From assembly GCF_020037125.1 (NCBI RefSeq), contig NZ_JAIQDG010000021.1, positions 124,001-188,000 of the forward strand: a stretch of DNA of 64,000 nucleotides. Reading direction: 5' to 3'. The DNA comes from Myxococcus sp. RHSTA-1-4. Its GTDB lineage: Bacteria; Myxococcota; Myxococcia; Myxococcales; Myxococcaceae. The notes beneath the pieces are model-generated. The model searched no databases. It was given only the letters and a program-made list of their open reading frames with translations, and was not told where the DNA came from. This document shows, piece after piece, positions 8,486 to 17,353 of the stretch. How positions within the stretch are numbered: the first letter of the stretch is position 1; every line of letters starts with the position of its first letter. A program made the position numbers and the translations under genes.

Positions 8486-9492
8486 AAGCGGCCCGGGAGC
8501 TGGCCGAGGCGGCGCCACGGGCGGGCTTCTTCCCGCTGGTGGCCTTCCTGGAGCGGCTGACGGCCCAGGCGGTGCGCGTGGGCGGGGCCGGCCCCGTCAA
8601 CGAGGAGATGATCCGCTTCCGGCACGACCCGTCGCTGGGCTTCCCTTCCGGGGATGTGAATTCGGTGGCGCTGCACCGGGTGCCGGTGCGGGCGGAGGAC
8701 CCGTACTCGCGGCGGCCGCTCTTCGAGGTGGTGACGAGCTTCCTCGGGCTGACGGGCGCGGTGAGCCCCCTCCCCCACTACCTCGCGGAGGAAGTCGCGC
8801 AGGAGGACCCGGACCACCCGGTGCGGCGCGAGTTCCTGGACCTCTTCCACCACCGGCTGCTGTCGCTGCTGTACCGCATCGAGTCGAAGTACCGCGTCAC
8901 CAGCGAGACGGACACGTCCTTCAAGGACCAGTGGTCCAGGCGGCTGCTGGCGCTGGGCGGCTTCGACACCTACGAGAAGCCACTGGAGAGCAGGCTGCCG
9001 ACCTGGCGGCTGCTGCGCATCGCCCCGCTGCTGGCCGGACGCTTCCGCACGGCGGAGCAGCTCGAGGTGGCCCTCCAGGACGTGCTGGGAGACGACCTGG
9101 AGGGGGCGCGGGTGTCGGTGCGCCAGTTCGTGGGCCGGTGGGTGGACATCGACGCGCGGGTGCAGCTCGGGCGGGCCAACCACCAGCTCGGGCGCAACAT
9201 GCTGCTGGGCGGCAAGGCCTTCGACAGGACGGGGAAGATTCAAATCCATGTCGCCCCCCTGCCGCCGCGCGCCTACAGGCGGCTGATGCCGGAGGGGGAT
9301 TTGCTCCCCCTCGTCCGCGAGGTGGTGGCCCTCTTCGTGAAGGACCCGCTGGAGTACGATTTGGAGCTCGGCCTCACCGAGGGGGTGCAACAGCAGTTCC
9401 GCCTCTCGAAGAAGGAACCGAGCAAGTTGGGCCGGGACACGTGGCTGGGCAACAGCCAGCAGACGCAGCTCAGCGTTCCCGTGGCGAGATGA
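8449..9492 (+). CDS. tssG: Type VI secretion baseplate protein TssG (VasB/ImpH)
   Basis: A 347-aa protein starting at GTG 8449 inside the end of tssF; no better start lies downstream that would keep the N-terminal helix ('GFFPLVAFLERLTAQAV'), which corresponds to the family's F-x-x-L-V-x-x-L-E-R block. 'VTSFLGLTGAVSPLPHYLAE' is the diagnostic TssG segment (F-x-G-L-x-G-x-x-G-P-L-P), followed by 'FLDLFHHRLLSLLYR'. The C-terminal part has 'LGRNMLLGGKAFDRTGKIQI'. Two TssF and one TssG form the wedge core of the baseplate. Length and gene order are normal. Confidence 0.95.
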   Translation: MASEERNADALVEAARELAEAAPRAGFFPLVAFLERLTAQAVRVGGAGPVNEEMIRFRHDPSLGFPSGDVNSVALHRVPVRAEDPYSRRPLFEVVTSFLGLTGAVSPLPHYLAEEVAQEDPDHPVRREFLDLFHHRLLSLLYRIESKYRVTSETDTSFKDQWSRRLLALGGFDTYEKPLESRLPTWRLLRIAPLLAGRFRTAEQLEVALQDVLGDDLEGARVSVRQFVGRWVDIDARVQLGRANHQLGRNMLLGGKAFDRTGKIQIHVAPLPPRAYRRLMPEGDLLPLVREVVALFVKDPLEYDLELGLTEGVQQQFRLSKKEPSKLGRDTWLGNSQQTQLSVPVAR

Positions 9493-9586
9493 AATCCCGA
9501 GCGGGCATGCCTGAGGGCCGGGGATTTACGGCGCTCGGGCTGCCCGGTATACCGTCCACCATCGCTGTTCTTTTCTGGGGGCTCCC

Positions 9587-12235
9587 ATTCGCGTCGATCC
9601 GAAAGCGTTGGTCCGTCGTCTGACGCCCACCTCTACCCGTCTGCTCGAGGCCGCGGTGGCCCGGGCGAGCGCGGGACGGTTCTACGAAATCGTCCCGGAG
9701 CACCTGCTCGCGCAGATGCTGGAGGCCGAGGACTCCGACGTCGCGCGCATCCTCCAGCAGTTCGGGGTGGACCGCCGTCACCTGCTGTCCAGCATGGAGC
9801 GGGCCCTGCAGGGGCTGCGCGCCGGCAACGCGGGGCGGCCCGTCTTCTCCGAGACGCTCTTCCAGTGGTTCGAGGAGGCGTGGCTCCTGGCCTCCGTGGA
9901 GCAGGGCGCCACGCGGCTGCGCTCGGGCCTGCTGTTCGCCCAGTTCGTCAGCCGGCGCTCGCGCTACACCGCGGAGCTGTTCCCGGAGCTGGACGCCATC
10001 AGCCGGGACGAGCTCATGTCCTCGCTGGAGGTGGTGCTGCGGCCCTCTCCGGAGAACGTGGAGGTGGCCTCCGCCGACGCCGCGGCGAGCGGCGGTTCCG
10101 CGGGGGGCGCGGCCGGGGCTCCGGGGGGGCGCGGAGACGAGGCGCTCAAGCGCTTCGCCACGTCCTTCACGGGCCGCGTGCGCGAGGGGAAGATCGACCC
10201 CATCTTCGGCCGGCACCGTGAAATCCGGCAGATGGTGGACATCCTCTCCCGCCGCCGGAAGAACAACCCCATCCTGGTGGGCGAGCCGGGCGTGGGCAAG
10301 ACGGCGCTCGTGGAGGGCCTGGCCTGGGCGATTGTCCGGGGCGAGGTGCCGGACGCGCTGAAGAACGTGGAGCTGCTGGGCCTGGATTTGGGCCTGCTCC
10401 AGGCGGGCGCGGGCGTGCGCGGCGAGTTCGAGAACCGGCTCAAGGCCGTCATCGCCGAGGTGAAGGCGTCACCCACGCCCATCATCCTGTTCATCGACGA
10501 GGCGCACACCATCATCGGCGCGGGCGGCTCGCAGGGCGGCACGGACGCGTCCAACCTGCTCAAGCCGGCGCTGGCGCGCGGCGAGCTGCGCACCCTCGCG
10601 GCCACGACGTGGGCCGAGTACAAGAAGTACTTCGAGAAGGACGCGGCGCTGGAGCGGCGCTTCCAGCCGGTGAAGGTGGAGGAGCCGAGCGTGGAGGACG
10701 CGGAGCTGATGCTGCGCGGCCTGCGGCCCACCTACGAGGCGGCGCACGGCGTCACCATCCGCGACGAGGCCGTGTCCGCGGCGGTGCGCCTGTCCAGCCG
10801 CTACATCTCCGGCCGGCAGCTCCCGGACAAGGCGGTGGACCTGCTCGACACGTCCGCGGCCCGCGTGAAGATTGAATTGTCCACGCGTCCCGAGGAGCTG
10901 GTGGCGCTGGACCAGGAGATTGCCGCGCTGGAGCGCGAGCGCGACGCGCGCAAGCGCGACCTGGCGGAGGGCACGGGCGGCAAGGAGGAAGAGGAGGCCC
11001 TGGCCGCGGCCGAGGAGAAGCTGCGCGCCACGCAGGACGAGCGGGCCACGCTGCACGCGCGCTGGGAGACGGAGCGCACGGCGGTGGCGGCGCTGATGGA
11101 GGCGCGCAAGGCGCTGCGCGAGGCGAAGCCGGACGCGGACACCGCGGCGCTGAAGGCGGCGGTGGACGAGGCGACGAAGAAGCTGGCCGAGGTGCGCGGC
11201 GAGGTGCCGCTGGTGCACGCGGACGTGGACGCGGACATCGTCGCGCGGGTGGTGGCGGGCTGGACGGGCGTGCCCGTCGGGAAGATGCGCAGCGACATGC
11301 TGGCCTCCGTGCTGAGCCTGGAGGACAAGCTGCGGACCCGCGTGCGCGGCCAGGAGTCCGGCCTCAAGAAGGTGGCCGAAATCATCCGCATCTCCCAGGC
11401 GGGCATCCGCAACCCGGAGACCCCCATTGGCGTGATGCTCTTCGTGGGGCCCAGCGGCGTGGGCAAGACGGAGACGGCGCTGGCGCTCGCGGACACGCTC
11501 TACGGCGGCGAGCGCTTCATGACCACGCTCAACATGAGCGAGTTCCAGGAGAAGCACACGGTGAGCCGGCTCATCGGCTCGCCGCCCGGCTACGTGGGCT
11601 ACGGCGAGGGCGGCCTCTTGACGGAGGCGGTGCGGCAGCGGCCCTACTCGGTGGTGCTGCTGGACGAGTGCGAGAAGGCCGACCTGGAGGTGATGAACCT
11701 CTTCTACCAGGTCTTCGACAAGGGCTCGCTGACGGACGGCGAGGGCCGGCAGGTGGACTTCAAGAACACCGTCATCATCCTCACCAGCAACCTGGGCTCG
11801 GACCTGGTGATGCGGATGTACGAGGACGGCGCGCAGCCTGGCGCGGAGCAGGTGGTGGCGGCCATCCGCCCCGTGCTCAGCCAGCACTTCAAGCCGGCGC
11901 TGCTGGCGCGCATGACGATTGTGCCCTTCGGCCCGGTGCAGCGCGACGTGATGCGGCAGATTGCCGAGATGAAGCTGGAGAAGCTCGTGGGGCGGCTCAA
12001 GGCCGCGCACAACGTGGAGACGACGCTGGCGCCGGACCTGCTGGACGAGCTGGCGCGCCGGTGCACCGAGTCGGAGATGGGAGCGCGCAACATGGAGCAG
12101 ATCCTCCAGGGCTCGCTGATGCCGGTGCTCTCCCGCGAGCTGTTGCAGCACCTGGTGGGCGGCGCGGTGCCCCCGAAGCTGCACGTGGCCCTGACCGCGG
12201 ATGGCGACTGGGACCTCCAGTTCACCAACGCCTGA
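9587..12235 (+). CDS. tssH: Type VI secretion sheath-recycling ATPase TssH (ClpV)
   Basis: A ClpB-class AAA+ protein. The annotated start is ATT at 9587 (882 aa), with a GGGGG run five bases upstream; the only ordinary start in frame is TTG at 9608 (875 aa), which would cut off 'RVDPKA', and TssH proteins usually open with V-D-x-K-x-L-x-x-L-N/T-P-T. In the 875-aa numbering, domain 1 has Walker A GEPGVGKT (225-232) and Walker B IILFIDEAH (292-300). The middle coiled-coil holds 'REAKPDADTAALKAAV', and domain 2 has GPSGVGKT, 'VVLLDECEKAD' and 'ILTSNLGSD'. Both ATPase sites look intact. It extracts and unfolds contracted TssB/TssC sheath in the cytoplasm. Confidence 0.93.
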   Translation: MRVDPKALVRRLTPTSTRLLEAAVARASAGRFYEIVPEHLLAQMLEAEDSDVARILQQFGVDRRHLLSSMERALQGLRAGNAGRPVFSETLFQWFEEAWLLASVEQGATRLRSGLLFAQFVSRRSRYTAELFPELDAISRDELMSSLEVVLRPSPENVEVASADAAASGGSAGGAAGAPGGRGDEALKRFATSFTGRVREGKIDPIFGRHREIRQMVDILSRRRKNNPILVGEPGVGKTALVEGLAWAIVRGEVPDALKNVELLGLDLGLLQAGAGVRGEFENRLKAVIAEVKASPTPIILFIDEAHTIIGAGGSQGGTDASNLLKPALARGELRTLAATTWAEYKKYFEKDAALERRFQPVKVEEPSVEDAELMLRGLRPTYEAAHGVTIRDEAVSAAVRLSSRYISGRQLPDKAVDLLDTSAARVKIELSTRPEELVALDQEIAALERERDARKRDLAEGTGGKEEEEALAAAEEKLRATQDERATLHARWETERTAVAALMEARKALREAKPDADTAALKAAVDEATKKLAEVRGEVPLVHADVDADIVARVVAGWTGVPVGKMRSDMLASVLSLEDKLRTRVRGQESGLKKVAEIIRISQAGIRNPETPIGVMLFVGPSGVGKTETALALADTLYGGERFMTTLNMSEFQEKHTVSRLIGSPPGYVGYGEGGLLTEAVRQRPYSVVLLDECEKADLEVMNLFYQVFDKGSLTDGEGRQVDFKNTVIILTSNLGSDLVMRMYEDGAQPGAEQVVAAIRPVLSQHFKPALLARMTIVPFGPVQRDVMRQIAEMKLEKLVGRLKAAHNVETTLAPDLLDELARRCTESEMGARNMEQILQGSLMPVLSRELLQHLVGGAVPPKLHVALTADGDWDLQFTNA

Positions 12236-12243
12236 GAGAACCC

Positions 12244-13350
12244 ATGAAACGAACGCTCCAGGTCTCCGCCGTGGCGCTGTCCCTGCTGGCCGGTTGCGCC
12301 AGCGTGCCCAAGCCGGCGATGTGCTTCGCCGAGGCGGGCGACAACGCGCGCTCCTTCCCCACGCCCGACACGTGGTTCGCCCTGCTCCTGCACGGCTACG
12401 ACAAGGACACCGGCGCCGCCCCGCGGCCGGCGGTGGACTGCACGGGCGCGCCGGTCTGGTCCCAGGACCCCGCCGCCGACGAGTGCGTGGAGCCCGGCCC
12501 CGATGCGCTGCCCCTGCCGCCCCCGGAGAAGCTGGCCGAGGAGGACCTGGTGCTGGAGACGCTCACGGCCGGGAAGCGGCTGGTGTGGGTGATGACGCGG
12601 CGCTTCACCAACGGCGAGGCCCTGGGCCCGGTGGCGCTGGTGGAGACGACGGAGCAGGGCTTCCGCGTGGACGCGCTGGGCTCGCTGCGCGCCATGGCGA
12701 AGAACGCGAAGCTGCGGCTGGAGACGGTGCAGGACACCCAGGTGCTGGTGGCCGAGGGTGACGCCTGCATCACGGAAGGCGAGGAGGTGTGCCGCCGGCA
12801 CGCGCGCATCATGCCGCTGCGCCGCAACCGCTTCTTCACCGAGTCCGTGTCCGACAAGGCCCGCGCGTGCCTGGGCGCCGCGTGGTTCCCGCTGTCGCGC
12901 GAGCTGACCTTCGAGCTGCCCAACGGGCTGCGCCGCAAGTTCGAGCTGACGTCCACCCTCACCTTCGAAGAGAAGGGCATCAGCGTGCAGGAGCAGGTGC
13001 AGGTGAGCGACTCGGACCCGCAGCAGCCGGACGTGGCGCCGCGCCTGTACCGCCGCGCGCAGGACGTGCGGACGCTGGTGCTGGCGGACAACGCCCTGGT
13101 GGGCCCCAAGGCGTCGCTCTGGTCCCGCATGGTGGAGCAGCAGGTGCGCATCGGCGCCCGCCCGGTGCCGGAGAAGCCCGTCCTCGCGCTGCCGGAGAAG
13201 AAGAAGCCGGCCCCCGAGGCCGACACGGCGACCGCCGCGGCCCCCGCGGCCCCCGCCGCCCCGGAAGCGCCGAAGGACGCCCCCAAGCCGGCCACGCCGG
13301 GCAAGACGTCCCAGAAGCCCGCCGCCACGGCCACCACCACCCCTCCGTAG
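12244..13350 (+). CDS. Unknown lipoprotein at the end of the T6SS operon
   Basis: A 368-aa protein whose ATG is 9 bases after the tssH stop. The N-terminus has a Lys/Arg start, a hydrophobic stretch and the lipobox 'LLAGC' with the lipidated Cys near residue 19. The mature protein is otherwise rich in charged residues, has several Cys ('DACITEGEEVCRRHAR'), and ends in a 50-residue Ala/Pro/Lys-rich tail. I do not recognise a family. Its position directly after tssH and before a strong terminator suggests it is co-transcribed with the T6SS. It is much longer than TssJ, the usual T6SS lipoprotein, and lacks visible TssJ features, so a TssJ role is unlikely. Confidence 0.7.
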   Translation: MKRTLQVSAVALSLLAGCASVPKPAMCFAEAGDNARSFPTPDTWFALLLHGYDKDTGAAPRPAVDCTGAPVWSQDPAADECVEPGPDALPLPPPEKLAEEDLVLETLTAGKRLVWVMTRRFTNGEALGPVALVETTEQGFRVDALGSLRAMAKNAKLRLETVQDTQVLVAEGDACITEGEEVCRRHARIMPLRRNRFFTESVSDKARACLGAAWFPLSRELTFELPNGLRRKFELTSTLTFEEKGISVQEQVQVSDSDPQQPDVAPRLYRRAQDVRTLVLADNALVGPKASLWSRMVEQQVRIGARPVPEKPVLALPEKKKPAPEADTATAAAPAAPAAPEAPKDAPKPATPGKTSQKPAATATTTPP

Positions 13351-13402
13351 TCGCGGCTCCGAAGTGGGGCACCCTCCCCCTTCGTCCCACCCGGCCCCCG
13401 TG

Positions 13403-13438
13403 AGCCTTCGGTTTTTCCGAAGCGCCCCGGGGGCTTTT
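13403..13438 (+). terminator. Rho-independent terminator after the T6SS operon
   Basis: Outer arms AGCC (13403-13406) and GGCT (13432-13435) enclose an inner hairpin with CTTCGG and CCGAAG (within 13406-13422) and a GCCCC/GGGGC element, followed by TTTT. It lies 52 bases after the unknown lipoprotein stop, so it would end the T6SS transcript before the hibernation factor gene. Confidence 0.6.
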
Positions 13439-13511
13439 CCTATTTGCGACAGACGCTCCGCATGGACAGAAAGGAGATAGGCCCAATGGGGGGCCAGAAG
13501 GAGCGTCCTGG

Positions 13512-13880
13512 ATGCGTATCGAAATCCGAGCCCGTCACATCCCCCTCACCGAGACCCTTCGCACCCACTGCGAGCGCCGCGTGCGCTTCGCGCTGGACCG
13601 ACTGTCGGACCGCGTGAAGGAAGTGGTGCTGCGCTTGGAGGACACCAACGGCCCGCGCGGCGGCGTGGACAAGGCCTGCAAGGTGACGCTGCGCCTGGAG
13701 CACGGGAAGGAGCTGACGCTGGAGTCGAAGGACACCAGCCTGGTCGCGGCGGTGGACAAGGCACTGGACCGGGCGGGGAACGCCGTCACCAAGGCGGTGG
13801 GGCGCGCCCAGCGGCTGGCCGGAGAGAGCGTCCGGAACGCCGCGGCCTGGGACTTCGAGGCCGAGCCGGCCCTGTCGTGA
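13512..13880 (+). CDS. hpf: Short ribosome hibernation promoting factor (HPF/RaiA family)
   Basis: A 122-aa protein with AAGGAG nine bases before ATG 13512. It has the HPF/RaiA fold pattern: beta 'MRIEIRARHIPLTETLR', helix 'THCERRVRFALDRLSDRV', strands 'KEVVLRLEDTNG' and 'KVTLRLEHGKELTLES', then the second helix 'DTSLVAAVDKALDRAGNAV'. The family binds the 30S subunit over the mRNA and tRNA sites in stationary phase. It lacks the dimerising C-terminal domain of long HPF, so it is the short type. It is flanked by a terminator on each side and so appears monocistronic. Confidence 0.87.
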   Translation: MRIEIRARHIPLTETLRTHCERRVRFALDRLSDRVKEVVLRLEDTNGPRGGVDKACKVTLRLEHGKELTLESKDTSLVAAVDKALDRAGNAVTKAVGRAQRLAGESVRNAAAWDFEAEPALS

Positions 13881-13897
13881 CGTGACGTGGTGAGCCA

Positions 13898-13927
13898 GGG
13901 ACGGCCGCCCTCTGGGGCGGTCGTCCC
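13898..13927 (+). terminator. Hairpin after the hibernation factor gene
   Basis: A 13-bp stem, GGGACGGCCGCCC (13898-13910) with GGGCGGTCGTCCC (13915-13927), has one G-U pair and a TCTG loop. It starts 18 bases after the hpf stop. No T-run follows, which is common in very GC-rich genomes, so termination is likely but not certain. Confidence 0.6.
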
Positions 13928-13974
13928 CGGTGTCGAGGTGAGGCCGGGTTCGCTGGCCTCCGGAGAGGACTGGA

Positions 13975-14526
13975 ATGCAGGGCGGTGCCGGAGCGCTGGG
14001 ACGGATGAGGGCCGCGTGGGAGCACGCTCGCCGCCGCTGGTGGGTGCGCTGGGGCGTGGACCTGGTGGTGCTGGCGGTGGTGGTCGCGGCCGTGGCGGCG
14101 TGGCAGGCGCGGCGCCTGCCGGGGGCCGGCACGCCCGCGCCGGACTTCACGCTGCGCACGCTGTCCGGTGAGACGGTGAGCCTGGAGTCCCTGCGCGGCA
14201 AGCCCGTGGTGCTGGCCTTCTGGGCGCCGTGGTGCGGCGTGTGCGGGATGGAGTCGTCCAACATCTCCCAGCTCCGGAGCCTCGCGGGCGGCTCCGCGCA
14301 CGTGGTGTCCGTGGCGGTGGCCTACGACGACGAGGAGGCCGTGCGGCGCTTCGTCACGAAGCACGAGGTGGACTACCCGGTGCTGCTCGGGGACGACGGC
14401 GTCCAGAGTGCCTTCCGCGTGGACACCTTCCCCACCGTGTTCTTCCTGTCGCCGGAAGGACGCATCCAGCGAGCGGTGGTGGGCTACACCACGCTCGCCG
14501 GACTGTCATGGCGGCTGGTGCTGTAG
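13975..14526 (+). CDS. Membrane-anchored thioredoxin-like protein (TlpA/ResA type)
   Basis: A 183-aa protein with GGAGAGG before ATG 13975. An Arg-rich cytoplasmic start is followed by one membrane segment (residues about 27-44). The soluble domain starts with 'GTPAPDFTLRTLSGETVSL', the usual AhpC/TSA-redoxin opening, and has the active site WAPWCGVC with Cys87 and Cys90. 'VDTFPTVFFL' carries the cis-proline. The topology puts the domain outside the inner membrane, where TlpA/ResA proteins reduce disulfides, often in cytochrome c maturation or copper delivery. The CGVC active site is less common than CEPC or CGPC. Its specific client is not evident from the neighbours. Confidence 0.85.
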   Translation: MQGGAGALGRMRAAWEHARRRWWVRWGVDLVVLAVVVAAVAAWQARRLPGAGTPAPDFTLRTLSGETVSLESLRGKPVVLAFWAPWCGVCGMESSNISQLRSLAGGSAHVVSVAVAYDDEEAVRRFVTKHEVDYPVLLGDDGVQSAFRVDTFPTVFFLSPEGRIQRAVVGYTTLAGLSWRLVL

Positions 14527-14579
14527 CCCGCCTGGAGACGAATCAGCTCCACGTCATCCATGTAGACGACCGTGGCACC

Positions 14580-15647
14580 TCAGATGGCGTAGTCCCCGAC
14601 GAAGACGGTGGCGGACCGCACGTCCGCGCGCACCGAGTCCCCCTCGGCCACGCCGAGCGTGTCGAACTCCGAGCGTGGCACCTCCACCGTGACCTCATCC
14701 CCGGTGGGCAGGCGCAGCAGCACCTTCACGTAGCCGCCCACGGGCTTGAGCCGCTCCACCCTCCCAGTGGGGGGATGCCCGTTCACCAGCCCGCCGGGAG
14801 ACTTCGCCAGCTTGATGTCATGGGGGCGCACGAAGGCCTGCACCGTCTCCCCTTCCCGGGCCGCCGCCGCGACATCCACCGTGAGCGAGCCCATGGCCAC
14901 CCTCCCCGCCTGGACTCGGCCGCGCACCACGCTGGCACCACCGATGAAGGAGGCGACGAACGGCGACGCGGGCCGGTTGTAGATGTCCTCCGGCGAGCCT
15001 GCCTGCGCCACCCGGCCCTCGCTCATGACGACGACGTGCTGGGAGATTTCCAGCGCCTCCTGCTGGTCATGCGTCACCAGCAGCGTGGTGAGCCCCGTCT
15101 GCTCGTGGAGCGAGTGGAGCCACTCCCGCAGCTCCTCGCGCACCCGCGTGTCGAGCGCGCCGAAGGGCTCGTCCAGCAGCAGCACCCGGGGCCGGATGGC
15201 CAGCGCGCGGGCAAAGGCCACGCGCTGCCGCTGCCCACCGGAGAGCTGCCCGGGGTAGCGGCCGCCCAGGGCTTCCAACTGCACCAGGCGCAGCATCTCG
15301 TCCACCCGGGCATCCGTCTCCGCGCGGGGGCGGCCCCGCACGTCCAGCCCGAAGGCGATGTTCTCCCGCACCGTCATATGCCGGAACAGGGCATAGCTCT
15401 GGAAGACGACGCCCACGCCTCGCTGCTGCACGGGCATGGACGTGCAGTCCACGCCGTCGATGAGGATGCGCCCCGCGTCCGGCACCTCCAGCCCCGCGAT
15501 GAGACGCAGCAGGGTGGACTTGCCCGCCCCGGACGGGCCCAGCAGCGAGGTGATGGCCCCCCGGGGCGCCTGGAACGACACCTCCGACACGGCCGGAGTC
15601 CCGCCCGCGGTGAAGCGCCGGGTGACCTGCTCGACGATGATGCTCAT
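14580..15647 (-). CDS. cysA: Sulfate/thiosulfate ABC transporter ATPase CysA
   Basis: A 355-aa ABC ATPase. Walker A GPSGAGKST is at 37-45, the Q-loop is 'VFQSYALFRHMTVREN', the signature LSGGQRQR starts at 135, and Walker B 'VLLLDEPFGALD' starts at 155. The C-terminal 110 residues form the TOBE-like regulatory domain ('AFVRPHDIKL' is typical of CysA). The start is chosen because ATG 15647 overlaps the cysW stop by 4 bases. With cysW, cysT and sbp it forms a complete importer. It is convergent with the thioredoxin gene, with 53 bases between stops and no strong hairpin between them. Confidence 0.95.
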   Translation of the reverse strand: MSIIVEQVTRRFTAGGTPAVSEVSFQAPRGAITSLLGPSGAGKSTLLRLIAGLEVPDAGRILIDGVDCTSMPVQQRGVGVVFQSYALFRHMTVRENIAFGLDVRGRPRAETDARVDEMLRLVQLEALGGRYPGQLSGGQRQRVAFARALAIRPRVLLLDEPFGALDTRVREELREWLHSLHEQTGLTTLLVTHDQQEALEISQHVVVMSEGRVAQAGSPEDIYNRPASPFVASFIGGASVVRGRVQAGRVAMGSLTVDVAAAAREGETVQAFVRPHDIKLAKSPGGLVNGHPPTGRVERLKPVGGYVKVLLRLPTGDEVTVEVPRSEFDTLGVAEGDSVRADVRSATVFVGDYAI

Positions 15648-16492
15648 GGCGCCACGCTCCTCCACTCCACGTATTTCTTGACCACCAGCGTGACGAGCGC
15701 GAGCAACGTCAGCAGCGAGGCCACGGCGAACGCGCCGACGAAGTCGTACTCGTTGTAGAGAATCTCCGCGTGCAGCGGCAGCGTCGTGGTGATGCCGCGC
15801 ACGTGGCCCGAGACGACGGACACGGCGCCGAACTCGCCCATCGCCCGTGCGTTGCAGAGGATGACGCCGTAGAGCACGCCCCACTTCACCTTGGGCAGGG
15901 TGACGCGCCAGAACGTCCGCCACCCGCTCGCGCCCAGCGTCAGGGCCGCCTCCTCCTCGTCGCTGCCCTGGGCCTGCATCACCGGCAGCACCTCGCGCGC
16001 GACGAAGGGGAACGTCACGAAGACGGTGGCCAGCACGATGCCAGGCACGGCGAAGATGACCTGCAGGTCGTGCTCCGCCAGCCACGGCCCCAGCCACCCC
16101 TGCCGTCCGAAGAGCAGCACGAAGATGAGCCCCGCGATGACGGGGGACACGCTGAAGGGCAGGTCGATGAGGGTGATGAGCAGCGAGCGCCCCGGGAACC
16201 GGAACCGGGCGATGAGCCACGCCGCGGCCAGCCCGAACACGAGGTTGAGGGGCACGGCGATGACCGCCGCCGTCAGCGTCAGGCGCATGGCCGACAGCGC
16301 CTCTGGGGCGCTGATGGCCGCGACGTAGGCGGCCCAGCCCTTCTGGAAGGCAAACGTGAAGACCGCCACCAACGGGACGAGGAGGAACACGGCCAGGAAG
16401 AGCAGGGCCGCGCCAATGAGCGCCCAGCGGATGACCGCCGGCCCGCTGAGCGTCCGCGTGCGGCGGCGCAGGACGAGGGTGGACGGGTGCAT
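15644..16492 (-). CDS. cysW: Sulfate ABC transporter permease CysW
   Basis: A 282-aa inner-membrane protein with about six transmembrane helices. It carries the 'LIDLPFSVSPVIAGLIFVLL' segment and the EAA loop 'EEEAALTLGASGWRTFWRVT', the contact with CysA. The motif 'ARAMGEFGAVSVVSGHV' and 'TLPLHAEILYNEYDFVGAFA' place it in the CysW rather than CysT group. It pairs with CysT to form the channel. It ends within the start of cysA and starts 7 bases after the cysT stop, so the operon is tightly coupled. Confidence 0.95.
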   Translation of the reverse strand: MHPSTLVLRRRTRTLSGPAVIRWALIGAALLFLAVFLLVPLVAVFTFAFQKGWAAYVAAISAPEALSAMRLTLTAAVIAVPLNLVFGLAAAWLIARFRFPGRSLLITLIDLPFSVSPVIAGLIFVLLFGRQGWLGPWLAEHDLQVIFAVPGIVLATVFVTFPFVAREVLPVMQAQGSDEEEAALTLGASGWRTFWRVTLPKVKWGVLYGVILCNARAMGEFGAVSVVSGHVRGITTTLPLHAEILYNEYDFVGAFAVASLLTLLALVTLVVKKYVEWRSVAP

Positions 16493-16498
16493 GGCGCC

Positions 16499-17341
16499 TC
16501 AGTGTCCGGGCCGGGCTTCCAGCCGGCGGTGGCTCCAGCGGTGGAGCAGGTTGACGGCCAGCAGCAGCGAGAAGGACGCCGCCAGCATGACGACGGCGAT
16601 GGCGGTGGCGCCCGCGTAGTCGTACTGCTCCAGCCGGGTGATGATGAGCAGCGGGACGATTTCGGTGCGCAGCGGCATGTTGCCGGAGATGAAGACGACG
16701 GAGCCGTACTCCCCCAGGGCCCGCGCGAAGGCCAGGGTGAAGCCGCTGAGCAGCGCCGGAAGGATGCTGGGGAAGAGGACGCGCGTGAACGTCTGCCACG
16801 GCGTGGCGCCGAGCGTCGCCGCGGCCTCCTCCACGTCCGCGTCGATGTCCTCCAGCACGGGCTGCACGGTGCGCACGACGAAGGGCAGCCCGATGAAGGT
16901 CAGCGCCACGGCCACGCCCACGGACGTGTAGGCCACCTCGAGGCCCAGCGCCTCCAGGTACCGGCCGTACCAGCCATTGGCGGAGAACAGCGTCGTCAGT
17001 GTCAGCCCCGCCACCGCCGTGGGCAGCGCGAAGGGCAGGTCCACCAGCGCCTCCACCAGGTCACGTCCGGGGAAGCGGTAGCGCACCAGCACCCAGGCCA
17101 CCAGCAGCCCGAAGACGACGTTGACCAGCGCCGCGGCGAACGAGGCGCCGAAGGTGAGCTGGTACGCCGCGAGCGCGCGCGGCGCCGTCACCGTCTCCCA
17201 GAACTGCGCCCACGTCAGGGTGAAGGTGCGGAGAAAGAGCCCGGAGAGCGGGAGGAGGACGATGAGCCCCAGGTAGAACCAGGCGAAGCCCAGGGACAGC
17301 CGGAAGCCCGGCAGCACGCGGCGTCGGGAGGACACGGCCAT
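16499..17341 (-). CDS. cysT: Sulfate ABC transporter permease CysT (CysU)
   Basis: A 280-aa inner-membrane protein with about six helices. 'ALVDLPFALPTAVAGLTLTT' and the EAA loop 'EEAAATLGATPWQTFTRVLF' are family motifs. 'ARALGEYGSVVFISGNMPLR' and 'TEIVPLLIITRLEQYDYAGA' identify CysT. It forms a heterodimeric channel with CysW. Its ATG is 12 bases after the sbp stop. Confidence 0.95.
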   Translation of the reverse strand: MAVSSRRRVLPGFRLSLGFAWFYLGLIVLLPLSGLFLRTFTLTWAQFWETVTAPRALAAYQLTFGASFAAALVNVVFGLLVAWVLVRYRFPGRDLVEALVDLPFALPTAVAGLTLTTLFSANGWYGRYLEALGLEVAYTSVGVAVALTFIGLPFVVRTVQPVLEDIDADVEEAAATLGATPWQTFTRVLFPSILPALLSGFTLAFARALGEYGSVVFISGNMPLRTEIVPLLIITRLEQYDYAGATAIAVVMLAASFSLLLAVNLLHRWSHRRLEARPGH

Positions 17342-17353
17342 GACGGCGCTCCC

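Noticed and set aside
9470..12801. Three open frames (248, 571 and 365 codons) on the - strand over tssH and the lipoprotein gene
   Set aside because: Shadows of tssH, whose ATPase motifs fix the coding strand.
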